Notes: generated by a model from the sequence alone, not told the origin. A DNA stretch of 5,455 nucleotides from Limnohabitans sp. (GCA_018883305.1 VEQI01000240.1:1-5455); one strand, 5' to 3'. Numbered from the stretch's first letter, positions 1-5,455 are shown. Numbers and translations are program-made.

Positions 1-287
1 GTGGTGCTTTGCCCCAGGTGCCCACCGTGGCCGAACTGGGTTATGCCGGCTTTGAGGCCAACACCTGGTTTGCCATGATGGCGCCCACGGGCACCCCCGC
101 CGAGGTGCTGGATCGGCTCAACACGGAGGTGAACCGCATCCTGGCCAACAAGGCGTTGGTGGATGGGTTTGCCGCACAGTCGCTGGAGGCGGTTCGCATG
201 GACCGTCCCACGCTGGACACCTACCTGGCGGCTGAAGCCAAAAAATGGGCTGCCGTGGTGCAGCAGACCGGCGCCAAGGTGGACTGA
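1..287 (+). CDS. Bug-family tripartite tricarboxylate transporter (TTT) solute-binding protein, C-terminal part only
   Basis: This is the 3' end of a gene that begins before the window; complete codons start at base 3 and the TGA stop is at 285-287. About 95 residues are visible, against roughly 320 for a whole Bug protein. The visible part matches the C-terminal lobe of the family: a PTVAELG segment, then a W-F-x(3)-A-P-x-G-T-P stretch, an amphipathic helix, and a closing K-W-x(2)-V-V-x(2)-T/S-G-A ending. It aligns without gaps with the C-terminal 91 residues of the complete Bug protein at 2226-3221, with roughly one third of residues identical by eye. Family knowledge: these periplasmic proteins bind carboxylates or related small molecules, and most lack a dedicated membrane partner nearby. 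The FAH-family gene follows after 46 bp on the same strand, so the two are probably co-transcribed. The ligand is unknown. A run of eight T (289-296) directly follows the stop, but I see no convincing hairpin before it. Confidence 0.93.
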   Translation, partial: GALPQVPTVAELGYAGFEANTWFAMMAPTGTPAEVLDRLNTEVNRILANKALVDGFAAQSLEAVRMDRPTLDTYLAAEAKKWAAVVQQTGAKVD

Positions 288-333
288 CTTTTTTTTCACC
301 CTTGTTTTCCCCTTGTGATTGTTTGAACCCTTC

Positions 334-1200
334 ATGAAACTCATCAGCTATCAATTTCAAAACGCCGTGCATTACGGCATCCAGTTGGACCACGGCGTGG
401 TGGATGTGCGGGCCTGCCTGCCAGACGCGCCGGCCTCCATCAATGATTTCGCCGCCTGGGTGGCGGATCATCCGGACTGGAAGGCCCGCTTGCAGTCGCG
501 TGCAGCGGCCCAGACCGCCACGCCACTCAGCCAAGTCACGCTGTTGCCTTGTGTGCCCCGTCCCAGCAAGATCATCTGCCTGGGTGTGAACTACCACGAC
601 CATGCCGCCGAAGGTGGCAACAAGGTGGCCGATTACCCCACCATCTTTTTCCGTGGGCCGTCCTCGCTGGTGGCACATGAGGGCATCATTCCCATTCCCG
701 CCGTCTCCACCGCCCTGGATTACGAAGCCGAGCTGGCGCTGGTGATTGGCCGCACGGCCCGCAACGTGAGTGAGGCAGATGCCTTGAACCACGTGTTTGC
801 CTATGCCTGCTTCAACGATGGATCTTTCCGCGACTACCAGCGTAAGACCACGCAATGGACGGTGGGCAAGAACTTCGACGCCACCGGTGGCTTTGGTCCC
901 TGGCTGGTGCCTGCCGATGAACTGCCCGCCGGCTGCAAGGGACTGCACATCGAGTCACGTCTGAACGGCCAGGTGATGCAAAGCGCCTCCACCACCGACA
1001 TGGTGTTTCATGTGGCGCCCACCATCGCCATGATGTCTGCCTGCATGACCCTGGAGCCGGGCGACGTGATTGTCATGGGTACGCCGGCAGGGGTGGGCTA
1101 TGCCCGCAAGCCACCCGTGTGGATGCGTGATGGCGACATCATCGAGATTGAGGTGGAGGGGGTTGGCGTGTTGCGCAACCACGTGCGCAACGCCAGCTGA
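334..1200 (+). CDS. fumarylacetoacetate hydrolase (FAH) family protein
   Basis: A complete 288-residue protein of usual length for the single-domain FAH superfamily (hydrolases, decarboxylases and isomerases acting on diketo or oxo acids, often at the end of aromatic-ring catabolism). Residues 1-70 form a variable N-terminal domain. The catalytic fold starts at the hallmark I-C-L-G-V-N-Y-x(2)-H-A-x-E segment (80-93). The divalent-metal ligands expected for the family are visible as E131 and E133 in DYEAELALVIG and D162 in FNDGSFRD. K179 lies in a GKNFDATGGFGPW segment, and the G-T-P-A-G-V-G active-site loop is at 249-255. The chosen start is ATG 334; an in-frame TTG at 319 would add five residues that fit nothing in the family. 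The Shine-Dalgarno is weak, consistent with translation coupled to the Bug gene upstream. Substrate unassigned: fumarylpyruvate or acylpyruvate hydrolase, or an oxo-acid decarboxylase, are all possible. Probably cytoplasmic. Confidence 0.93.
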   Translation: MKLISYQFQNAVHYGIQLDHGVVDVRACLPDAPASINDFAAWVADHPDWKARLQSRAAAQTATPLSQVTLLPCVPRPSKIICLGVNYHDHAAEGGNKVADYPTIFFRGPSSLVAHEGIIPIPAVSTALDYEAELALVIGRTARNVSEADALNHVFAYACFNDGSFRDYQRKTTQWTVGKNFDATGGFGPWLVPADELPAGCKGLHIESRLNGQVMQSASTTDMVFHVAPTIAMMSACMTLEPGDVIVMGTPAGVGYARKPPVWMRDGDIIEIEVEGVGVLRNHVRNAS

Positions 1201-1259
1201 TGTCAGCGAATGCCCGTCCAGCACACGCCCTGAGGGCGTGAGGCTGATCCTGACAAGAC
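1201..1259. terminator. Convergent intergenic hairpin, likely bidirectional terminator
   Basis: The 59-bp gap between the converging FAH-family and dioxygenase genes holds a perfect 7-bp GC-rich stem, CACGCCC (1224-1230) and GGGCGTG (1234-1240), around a TGA loop. A second pair, TGTCAG (1201-1206) and CTGACA (1250-1255), encloses it, giving nested inverted repeats that would form on either strand. No T-tract follows on either side, so intrinsic termination is plausible but not certain; the call rests on the stem and the convergent position. Confidence 0.5.
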
Positions 1260-2084
1260 TTAGACCGGACGATCGCCCTTGAGTGTGATGCGGTGCATCA
1301 CGCGCCTGAACCCATGGTAGTCATTGACCGGGTTGTGCATGGCGCAGCGGTTGTCCCAGAAGGCCAGTGAACTCGGCTGCCAGACAAACCGGCAAGTGAA
1401 TTCGGGCTTGACCTGGTGCTGAAACAGGAATTGCAGCAGGGGCGCGCTTTCTTCATCCGTCATGCCTTCAATGCCAGCCGTGTGCGCGGTGTTGACATAC
1501 AAGGACGGGCGGCCAGTTTCCGGGTGGGTGCGCATGATGGGATGAACCGCGTTCAGCTGCGTGGGTGCGCCGTCCTTGGCATCGGTTTTCAGCCGGTCTT
1601 CGCGGGTTTTGCTGACATCCGCTTTGGCAGAGCTGCTGATGCCCTTGAGCGGGCGCAGCATGTTCTTCATGGTGTCGGACAGCGTGTCCCAGGCCATGTA
1701 CTGGTTGGCAAACATGGTGTCGCCGCCGTAAGGCGGAATCTCGCGGGCCAGCAACATGGAGCCCATGGGTGGTTCTTGCAGATAGGTGGTGTCGGAGTGC
1801 CACACGCCGCCAAAGTTGGAGCGCTCATGCTCCAGCTTCTTGACCTCAATGATGTTGGGGAAACCTTCCAGTCCTTTCACGAACGGGTATTCCACCGGCT
1901 GCCCCATGGCCTCGGCAAAGCGCATGTATTGCTCATGGCTGAGGTCCTGGTTGCGGAAAAAAATGACCAGGTGATCCAGCAGTGCCTGACGAATGGCTGC
2001 TGCCAGGTCGTTGGAGATGGGCGCGCGCAAGTCAACGCCCTGAATTTCGGCGCCCAGCGCGCCTGCGATTGGTTGAACTTTCAT
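1260..2084 (-). CDS. TauD/TfdA family Fe(II)/2-oxoglutarate-dependent dioxygenase
   Basis: A 274-residue protein, close in length to E. coli TauD (283). These cytoplasmic enzymes use Fe(II), O2 and 2-oxoglutarate to hydroxylate a substrate, which then commonly falls apart (sulfonate, aryloxy-acid or similar). The iron facial triad is visible as H96 and D98 in VWHSDTTY, and H250 in CAMHNPVNDY. R265 in R-R-V-M-H-R matches the 2-oxoglutarate-binding Arg270 of TauD, and T123 in GGDTMF matches its Thr126. The N-terminus IAGALGAEIQGVDL is typical of the family. Start: ATG at 2084 is preceded by an AAGGG ribosome-binding site about 8 nt upstream. The frame stays open to 2189, but those 35 extra residues lie outside the family pattern. 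It is transcribed divergently from the complete Bug gene, suggesting that gene supplies a related compound. The substrate cannot be read from the sequence; I would not call it taurine dioxygenase. Confidence 0.93.
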   Translation of the reverse strand: MKVQPIAGALGAEIQGVDLRAPISNDLAAAIRQALLDHLVIFFRNQDLSHEQYMRFAEAMGQPVEYPFVKGLEGFPNIIEVKKLEHERSNFGGVWHSDTTYLQEPPMGSMLLAREIPPYGGDTMFANQYMAWDTLSDTMKNMLRPLKGISSSAKADVSKTREDRLKTDAKDGAPTQLNAVHPIMRTHPETGRPSLYVNTAHTAGIEGMTDEESAPLLQFLFQHQVKPEFTCRFVWQPSSLAFWDNRCAMHNPVNDYHGFRRVMHRITLKGDRPV

Positions 2085-2225
2085 GGGGTCGCCCTTGCAA
2101 ATCTCACCAGCGCATTCTGGCATGGCGCCACGTTCGCGACAGTCGCCTTTGTTTGCGTGGCGGGCCAGCGACGTCAGACGGGCTGACATGTTGTAACCTT
2201 CGCATTTTTTGCCAGAGGCATGATC
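2085..2225. promoter_or_regulatory. Divergent promoter region between dioxygenase and Bug genes
   Basis: A 141-bp region that must hold the start signals of both divergent genes. Inverted repeats visible by eye are GCGAC-A-GTCGC (2136-2146) and GTCAG-N5-CTGAC (2173-2187). Either could be an operator for a local regulator, but no regulator gene lies in the window and both repeats are short. I could not find a sigma-70 -35/-10 pair good enough to place. The region's role follows from gene arrangement; the operator assignment is inference. Confidence 0.4.
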
Positions 2226-3221
2226 ATGATCAAGCGGTCGATGCGAATTCGGGTGTGGGGAATGTGTTCACTCATGGGGGCCATGATGGCTGCATGGGTG
2301 GGGCTGGCGGCATCTGCCCAAGCGCAGGACTTTCCCTCGCGCCCCGTCAAAATCGTGGTGCCACAAACGCCCGGGGGCGCCTCGGATGCGTTGGCGCGCA
2401 TCGTGGGACAAAAGCTCAGCGAGAAGTGGCAGCAACCCGTGGTGGTGGAGAACCGTCCTGGTGCTGGCGGGAATGTGGGCATGGAGTTTGTGGCACAGGC
2501 ACCGGCCGACGGCTACACACTGCTGATGAGCTACGTCGGCTCTCATGCCATCAACGCGTCTCTCTACAAGAAGCTGCCCTTTGATCCCGAGCGCGATTTC
2601 GCGCCGGTGGCCACCCTGGCCACTTTGCCTTTCGTGCTGGTAGCCAAGCCCGATGCCCCGTTCAAGACGGTGCGTGAGTTGGTGGAGCAGGGTCGCCGCC
2701 AGAGCCTTACGTTTGGTTCGGCAGGAAATGGCTCCGTGAATCACCTGCTGGGCGTGATGTTCAACGCCGCCACGGGTACCAAGCTGGAGCACATTCCTTA
2801 CCGAGGCGCCGCGCCAGCGATGCAGGACTTGATGAGCGGCCAGATTTCCCTGGTGTTCACCAGCCTGCCGTCAGTGGCGGGCTCCATTCGTAACGGTAGC
2901 TTGCGTGGCATTGCAGTGACCAGCGCCCAGCGTTCCAATACCTTTGCCCAGATTCCCACCATTGCAGAGGCCGGATTCAAGGACTTTGATGTCTCACCCT
3001 GGTTTGGTCTGTTTGCACCAGCCAAAACGCCAGCCGCCGTGGTGCGCCGCATGAACCTGGATATTCAGGAGGTGCTCAAGAACCGTGAGGTGATTGAGAA
3101 ATTCCAGGCCCAGGGCGCCGATCCGCTGATCACCCAGCCACCCGAGTTCGCGGCCATCTTGAAATCCGACCTGGCCAAGTGGAGCGAGGTGGTGAAGGCC
3201 TCGGGTGCTCAGATCGATTGA
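2226..3221 (+). CDS. Bug-family tripartite tricarboxylate transporter solute-binding protein
   Basis: A complete 331-residue periplasmic binding protein. Residues 1-33 form a Sec signal peptide: basic start (MIKR...R-I-R), hydrophobic Met/Ala-rich core, and AQA cleavage before QDF. Family signatures follow in order: F-P-S-R-P-V-K-I-V-V-P (36-46) with PGGASD (49-54), VENRPGAGGNVG (74-85), ADGYTLL (94-100), a Phe-Gly-Ser-Ala-Gly segment near 163-167, HIPYRGAAPAMQDLMSGQI (189-207), PTIAEAG (244-250), and the closing K-W-x(2)-V-V segment. Start choice: ATG 2226 sits 7 nt after AGAGG (2214-2218), whereas the ATG at 2220 is only 1 nt away, so 2226 is preferred. No membrane subunits (TctA/TctB) are seen, as is usual for orphan Bug genes. 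The divergent dioxygenase suggests a shared catabolic role; the ligand is unknown. The last 92 bp are antisense to the 3' end of the caspase-like gene. Confidence 0.94.
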   Translation: MIKRSMRIRVWGMCSLMGAMMAAWVGLAASAQAQDFPSRPVKIVVPQTPGGASDALARIVGQKLSEKWQQPVVVENRPGAGGNVGMEFVAQAPADGYTLLMSYVGSHAINASLYKKLPFDPERDFAPVATLATLPFVLVAKPDAPFKTVRELVEQGRRQSLTFGSAGNGSVNHLLGVMFNAATGTKLEHIPYRGAAPAMQDLMSGQISLVFTSLPSVAGSIRNGSLRGIAVTSAQRSNTFAQIPTIAEAGFKDFDVSPWFGLFAPAKTPAAVVRRMNLDIQEVLKNREVIEKFQAQGADPLITQPPEFAAILKSDLAKWSEVVKASGAQID

Positions 3222-3963
3222 CCAGTGCGCGCTTGCCCAGGCGCGCACTGCCGATGGTTTGTCCTAGCGCCTGCATCTCGGGGGTGATGCGGCAAAACAC
3301 ATCGTGGCCGATGCCCTGTTTGACAAAGAACGGCGTTTGATCGGAGCGCTTTTTGAAGTGCTGGATCAGATGATGTTCAATTTGCCGATAACTCACCAGG
3401 CCTGATTTGCGTTGCACCACCGCATCCAGCCAGGCCAGTGTGAAGTCGCTGCCAAACAGGCGGGCGTAAGACGACTGCTCGCGCGTGCAAGAGCACATGC
3501 TGATGAAGGACTCCAGCCGGCTGCGTTCCAGGGCTTGCTGAAAGGCTGGGGAAGGCGACTTGATGTAGGGCGCCCCGGATTGGCAGGCGTCAATGACCTT
3601 GACCACCACGCGCGGACTCACCAGGCGCAACAGATGATCCACTTCCTGGTTGCTGAGCGAGGTGGATTCGGGCAGTTGCGGGGCGTAGTCACTGCCGCAA
3701 TAGCGGGCGTCGCCACAGTACAGGCCATGACCGGTGAAGTACCAGAAGACCTCATCGATGAGTTGGTCTTGATGGCGTTGTGCCCAGTCATGCATGGCCA
3801 TGCGGATGTCCGCAGTGTGAGGGCTTTGGTCCAGGACCAGGATTTCTTCGTACTTGCCGGTCAGCTGCAGCAGTTGCTGCATGTATTGCCCATCGAGCTT
3901 GCACCCGGGCAATGCGCTGGCGGTTTGGTAGTCGGAGACGGAAACGATGACGGCTAGATTCAT
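3130..3963 (-). CDS. Caspase-like cysteine protease (peptidase C14 family), 3' end possibly aberrant
   Basis: A 277-residue protein with a complete-looking caspase fold. Strand 1 is LAVIVSVSDY (3-12), followed by LPGCKLDGQ (18-26). The catalytic His is H79 in WYFTGHG, and the catalytic Cys is C127 in VIDACQSG. D125, two residues before it, is the position that in metacaspases and orthocaspases favours basic P1 residues. A p10-like part follows (about 152-215: SMCSCTREQSSYA, then SDFTLAWLDAV, then QTPFFVKQG). There is no signal peptide or membrane segment, so it is probably cytosolic. ATG 3963 is chosen because GAGG lies 5 nt upstream; GTG 3969 would overlap that site. Residues 248-277 are antisense to the Bug gene and rich in Pro, Arg, Ser and Trp, unlike a folded domain, so the natural C-terminus may have been lost or replaced. 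GC is about 58%, below its neighbours. Bacterial relatives act in regulated cell death, phage defence or maturation proteolysis; here the role and target are unknown and no effector partner is present. Confidence 0.85.
   Translation of the reverse strand: MNLAVIVSVSDYQTASALPGCKLDGQYMQQLLQLTGKYEEILVLDQSPHTADIRMAMHDWAQRHQDQLIDEVFWYFTGHGLYCGDARYCGSDYAPQLPESTSLSNQEVDHLLRLVSPRVVVKVIDACQSGAPYIKSPSPAFQQALERSRLESFISMCSCTREQSSYARLFGSDFTLAWLDAVVQRKSGLVSYRQIEHHLIQHFKKRSDQTPFFVKQGIGHDVFCRITPEMQALGQTIGSARLGKRALVNRSEHPRPSPPRSTWPGRISRWPRTRVAG
3223..3250 (+). terminator. Strong GC-rich hairpin directly after the Bug stop codon
   Basis: A perfect 10-bp inverted repeat, CAGTGCGCGC (3223-3232) and GCGCGCACTG (3241-3250), with an 8-nt loop, starts 1 bp after the Bug TGA (3219-3221). 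There is only a weak T-rich stretch afterwards (GGTTTGT, 3256-3262), so it may stop transcription or protect the mRNA 3' end. It lies inside the opposite-strand caspase-like reading frame, where it covers about residues 238-247. Confidence 0.6.
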
Positions 3964-4123
3964 GAACACCTCGATAAGAAGTTGCGACTCAAGGGCCGGT
4001 CAAGACCCCTGACAGCCATGACACAGGCTGTGCTTTCAGCTTATCGTCGAGCGCCGTTTTCAGGGTGTGATGCAGTGCCCATGCGCGTGGGCAATGGTTG
4101 CCTTGGCTAGGCCTTGACAAAGC
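3964..4123. other. Intergenic region upstream of the caspase-like gene, no gene seen
   Basis: These 160 bp separate the Nudix stop from the caspase-like start, both on the minus strand. A TGCCCA/TGGGCA hairpin (4076-4081 and 4088-4093, 6-nt loop) lies about 30 nt past the Nudix stop and could weakly terminate that transcript, although no T-tract follows. An 11-bp inverted repeat, CACAG-G-CTGTG (4022-4032), is a possible operator for the caspase-like gene. No RNA gene or conserved small protein was recognised; the frame open here on the minus strand (4060-4332) is a shadow of the Nudix gene. Confidence 0.4.
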
Positions 4124-4672
4124 TCAGGCAATGTCGATCTGGTGAAAATCAAACTGTTGCCGGGCGCGGTCGGAAAAGAAGCAGCGCAGCGTTTCGCGCA
4201 CGGTGCGAAAAGCAATGTCGTCCCAGGGAATCTCACTTTCGCGGAACAGCCGAACTTCTTGCGTTTCGTGGCCGGGGTCGAAGGTCTCGCTGAGCAAGCG
4301 GGCGCGAAAGAAAAAATGCACCTGGCCCACACGCACCACGTTCATCAGGGTGAACAGGTCCAGCATTTCAATCTGTGCGCCGGCTTCTTCCTGGGTTTCA
4401 CGCAGCGCACCTTCGGCCACGGTTTCACCCAGTTCCATGAAACCCGCTGGCAGGGTCCATTTGCCTTTGCGCGGTTCAATGTTGCGCAGGCACAGCAGGA
4501 CGCGATCATCGATGAAGGGCAGGGTGCCCACCACGTTGAGCGGATTCTCGTAGTGAACCACGTGGCAAGCGGGACAGACGGCGCGCTCACGGGTGTCGCC
4601 ATCATCGGGGAGCCGATATTGAACCGCGGCCCCACAGGCCTTGCAATGCCGGATGGCGCCGCGGTGCAACAT
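4124..4672 (-). CDS. Nudix hydrolase with N-terminal zinc ribbon
   Basis: A 182-residue protein. The N-terminus carries a C-x2-C...C-x2-C zinc ribbon (C10, C13, C33, C36), as in the Nudix_N_2 type of N-terminal domain. The Nudix box, G-x5-E-x7-R-E-x2-E-E-x-G, is complete and intact at residues 77-98 (from GFMELGE to the E-E-A-G end), with E94 and E95 as expected metal ligands. W72 and P75 in the K-W-T-L-P-A-G lead-in are also typical. Such enzymes cleave nucleoside diphosphates linked to another group (ADP-ribose, NADH, FAD or related compounds) in the cytoplasm; the precise substrate cannot be called. The ATG at 4672 is the only sensible start. It lies 14 bp after the TRAP-receptor stop, with AAAGG (4684-4688) overlapping that TAA about 11 nt upstream, so the two genes are probably co-transcribed and translationally coupled. 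Confidence 0.94.
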   Translation of the reverse strand: MLHRGAIRHCKACGAAVQYRLPDDGDTRERAVCPACHVVHYENPLNVVGTLPFIDDRVLLCLRNIEPRKGKWTLPAGFMELGETVAEGALRETQEEAGAQIEMLDLFTLMNVVRVGQVHFFFRARLLSETFDPGHETQEVRLFRESEIPWDDIAFRTVRETLRCFFSDRARQQFDFHQIDIA

Positions 4673-4686
4673 GATGGACGCAGCCT

Positions 4687-5455
4687 TTACTTGCCGTGCT
4701 TGGCAATCAGGGCCTTGGCCGTGTCCAGCAACTTGTTGCCGTCAAAGCCACGCTTGTTCATGTCGGCCACCCACTCGTCGTCGATCTGGCTGGAGCGCTT
4801 GACGAAGTCAGCGGCATCGGCGGGCGTGATCTGATAGATGGTGTTGCCACGGTCGACGGCGGACTTGCGGCCCACGGCGTCGTTGCCTTGCTGCACCTTG
4901 CCCAGCCAGGCCGAGGCAGCCATGCCGGAGTTGTTGTCGATCACCTTCTTCAGGTCCGGCGCCAGGCCTTCGTAGCGGGCCTTGTTCATGGCCATCACGA
5001 AGGTGGTGGTGTACAGGGCCGGTGCGTTGGAGGGGAACTCGCTGTGGAACTTGGTGAGCTCATGGACCTTGACCGAAGGCACCACTTCCCAGGGAATGGC
5101 GCAACCCACGATGGTGCCTTTGGACAGCGCATCCGGAATGCCGGGCAGCGGCATGCCCACGGGGGTGGCGCCCAAGGAGGCCAGCAGTTTGGTGGACTGG
5201 CGCGTGGGGCCGCGCATCTTCAGGCCGCGCAGGTCGGCGGCCGTCTTGATTTGCTTGTCGATGGTGTGGAACATGCCGGGGCCGTGCACGTGCAGGGCAA
5301 TGACATGGGTGTCCTTGAATTCATCGGGGGCAACCGTCTGCACGTATTCCCAGTAGGCCTTGGAAGTGGCCTCGGCATTGTTCATCATGAACGGCAGCTC
5401 GAACACCTCGATGCGCGGGAAGCGGCCGGCCGTGTTGCCCGGCAGGGTCCACACC
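4687..5455 (-). CDS. TRAP transporter substrate-binding protein, DctP family, N-terminus beyond the window
   Basis: The C-terminal 256 codons of a periplasmic TRAP receptor are present; whole proteins are about 330-345 residues, so the signal peptide and roughly 75-90 residues lie beyond base 5455. The first visible complete codon, GTG at 5454, is an internal Val and not a start. The family's most conserved stretch is visible as A-D-L-R-G-L-K-M-R-G-P; the Arg after KM (5212-5214) corresponds to the Arg that salt-bridges the ligand carboxylate in characterised TRAP receptors. It is followed by LLASLGATPVGMPLPGIPDAL and a G-C-A-I-P-W-E-V segment, also typical. The C-terminus is Lys-rich. Partner membrane subunits (DctQ/DctM) are not in the window and could lie upstream of this gene on the minus strand. 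The Nudix gene follows after 14 bp. The ligand is unknown, probably a carboxylate. Confidence 0.93.
   Translation of the reverse strand, partial: VWTLPGNTAGRFPRIEVFELPFMMNNAEATSKAYWEYVQTVAPDEFKDTHVIALHVHGPGMFHTIDKQIKTAADLRGLKMRGPTRQSTKLLASLGATPVGMPLPGIPDALSKGTIVGCAIPWEVVPSVKVHELTKFHSEFPSNAPALYTTTFVMAMNKARYEGLAPDLKKVIDNNSGMAASAWLGKVQQGNDAVGRKSAVDRGNTIYQITPADAADFVKRSSQIDDEWVADMNKRGFDGNKLLDTAKALIAKHGK

Noticed and set aside
275..304. Terminator after the first Bug gene (CAAGGTG / CACCCTTG around a T8 run)
   Set aside because: The repeat is imperfect and the T-run lies in the loop, not after the stem; the FAH-family gene follows closely on the same strand.
118..948. 276-residue open frame on the minus strand
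   Set aside because: It is antisense to the FAH-family gene and the Bug end, and its translation matches no family I recognise; long antisense frames are common in high-GC genomes.
1416..2186. 256-residue open frame on the plus strand
   Set aside because: It is the reverse of the dioxygenase gene, which has a full iron-binding triad; the shadow has no motif.
2085..2189. N-terminal extension of the dioxygenase to an ATG at 2189
   Set aside because: The 35 added residues do not resemble the family N-terminus, while ATG 2084 has a good ribosome-binding site and gives a protein of TauD length.
3412..3957. 181-residue open frame on the plus strand
   Set aside because: It is the antisense of the caspase-like gene, whose product has clear catalytic motifs; the plus-strand translation shows no recognisable domain.
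3974..4003. Sigma-70-like promoter for the caspase-like gene (TTGACC, 18-bp spacer, TCTTAT, minus strand)
   Set aside because: The -10 ends about 10 nt before the ATG, so transcription would begin inside or after the ribosome-binding site, contradicting the SD-based start.
4142..4834. 230-residue open frame on the plus strand
   Set aside because: It runs antisense across the Nudix gene and into the TRAP gene, both with intact motifs.
1..5455. CRISPR array, insertion sequence, tRNA or rRNA
   Set aside because: No regularly spaced repeats, transposase motifs, terminal inverted repeats flanked by duplications, or tRNA/rRNA signatures were seen on either strand.

Overview
The window reads as chromosomal DNA of a high-GC betaproteobacterium, most likely Burkholderiales (Comamonadaceae/Alcaligenaceae type). 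Two Bug-family periplasmic solute-binding proteins, a FAH-family hydrolase, a TauD/TfdA dioxygenase and a TRAP solute-binding protein lie close together, and large Bug expansions beside degradative genes are typical of that order. The taxonomic call is inference from gene content and composition.

Layout. (1) Positions 1-1200, plus strand: the 3' end of a Bug-type binding protein, then 46 bp later a complete fumarylacetoacetate-hydrolase (FAH) family gene, probably one operon. (2) Positions 1201-1259: a convergent gap with a GC-rich hairpin. (3) Positions 1260-2084, minus strand: an Fe(II)/2-oxoglutarate dioxygenase of the TauD/TfdA family. (4) Positions 2085-2225: a divergent promoter region with small inverted repeats. 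(5) Positions 2226-3221, plus strand: a second, complete Bug protein with a signal peptide, followed at once by a hairpin. (6) Positions 3130-3963, minus strand: a caspase-like (peptidase C14) protein with a His/Cys catalytic dyad. Its last 30 codons lie antisense to the end of the second Bug gene. (7) Positions 3964-4123: a 160-bp gap. (8) Positions 4124-4672, minus strand: a Nudix hydrolase with an N-terminal zinc ribbon, 14 bp downstream of (9) a TRAP-type DctP solute-binding protein, 4687 to the window edge, whose N-terminus is outside the window.

How the genes may work together. The left half looks like uptake and breakdown of small organic acids. Bug proteins capture carboxylates or related solutes, the dioxygenase could open or desulfonate/dealkylate a substrate, and the FAH-family enzyme could cleave a C-C bond in a diketo or oxo-acid intermediate. 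No substrate can be named from the sequence. The right half pairs a TRAP receptor with a nucleotide-cleaving Nudix enzyme.

The outlier is the caspase-like gene. It has no metabolic partner, a lower GC content than its neighbours (about 58% against 63-65%, counted by hand on samples), and an odd 3' end that runs through a hairpin into the neighbouring gene. It is the best candidate here for an under-described system, either as an orphan protease or as a remnant of a larger one.
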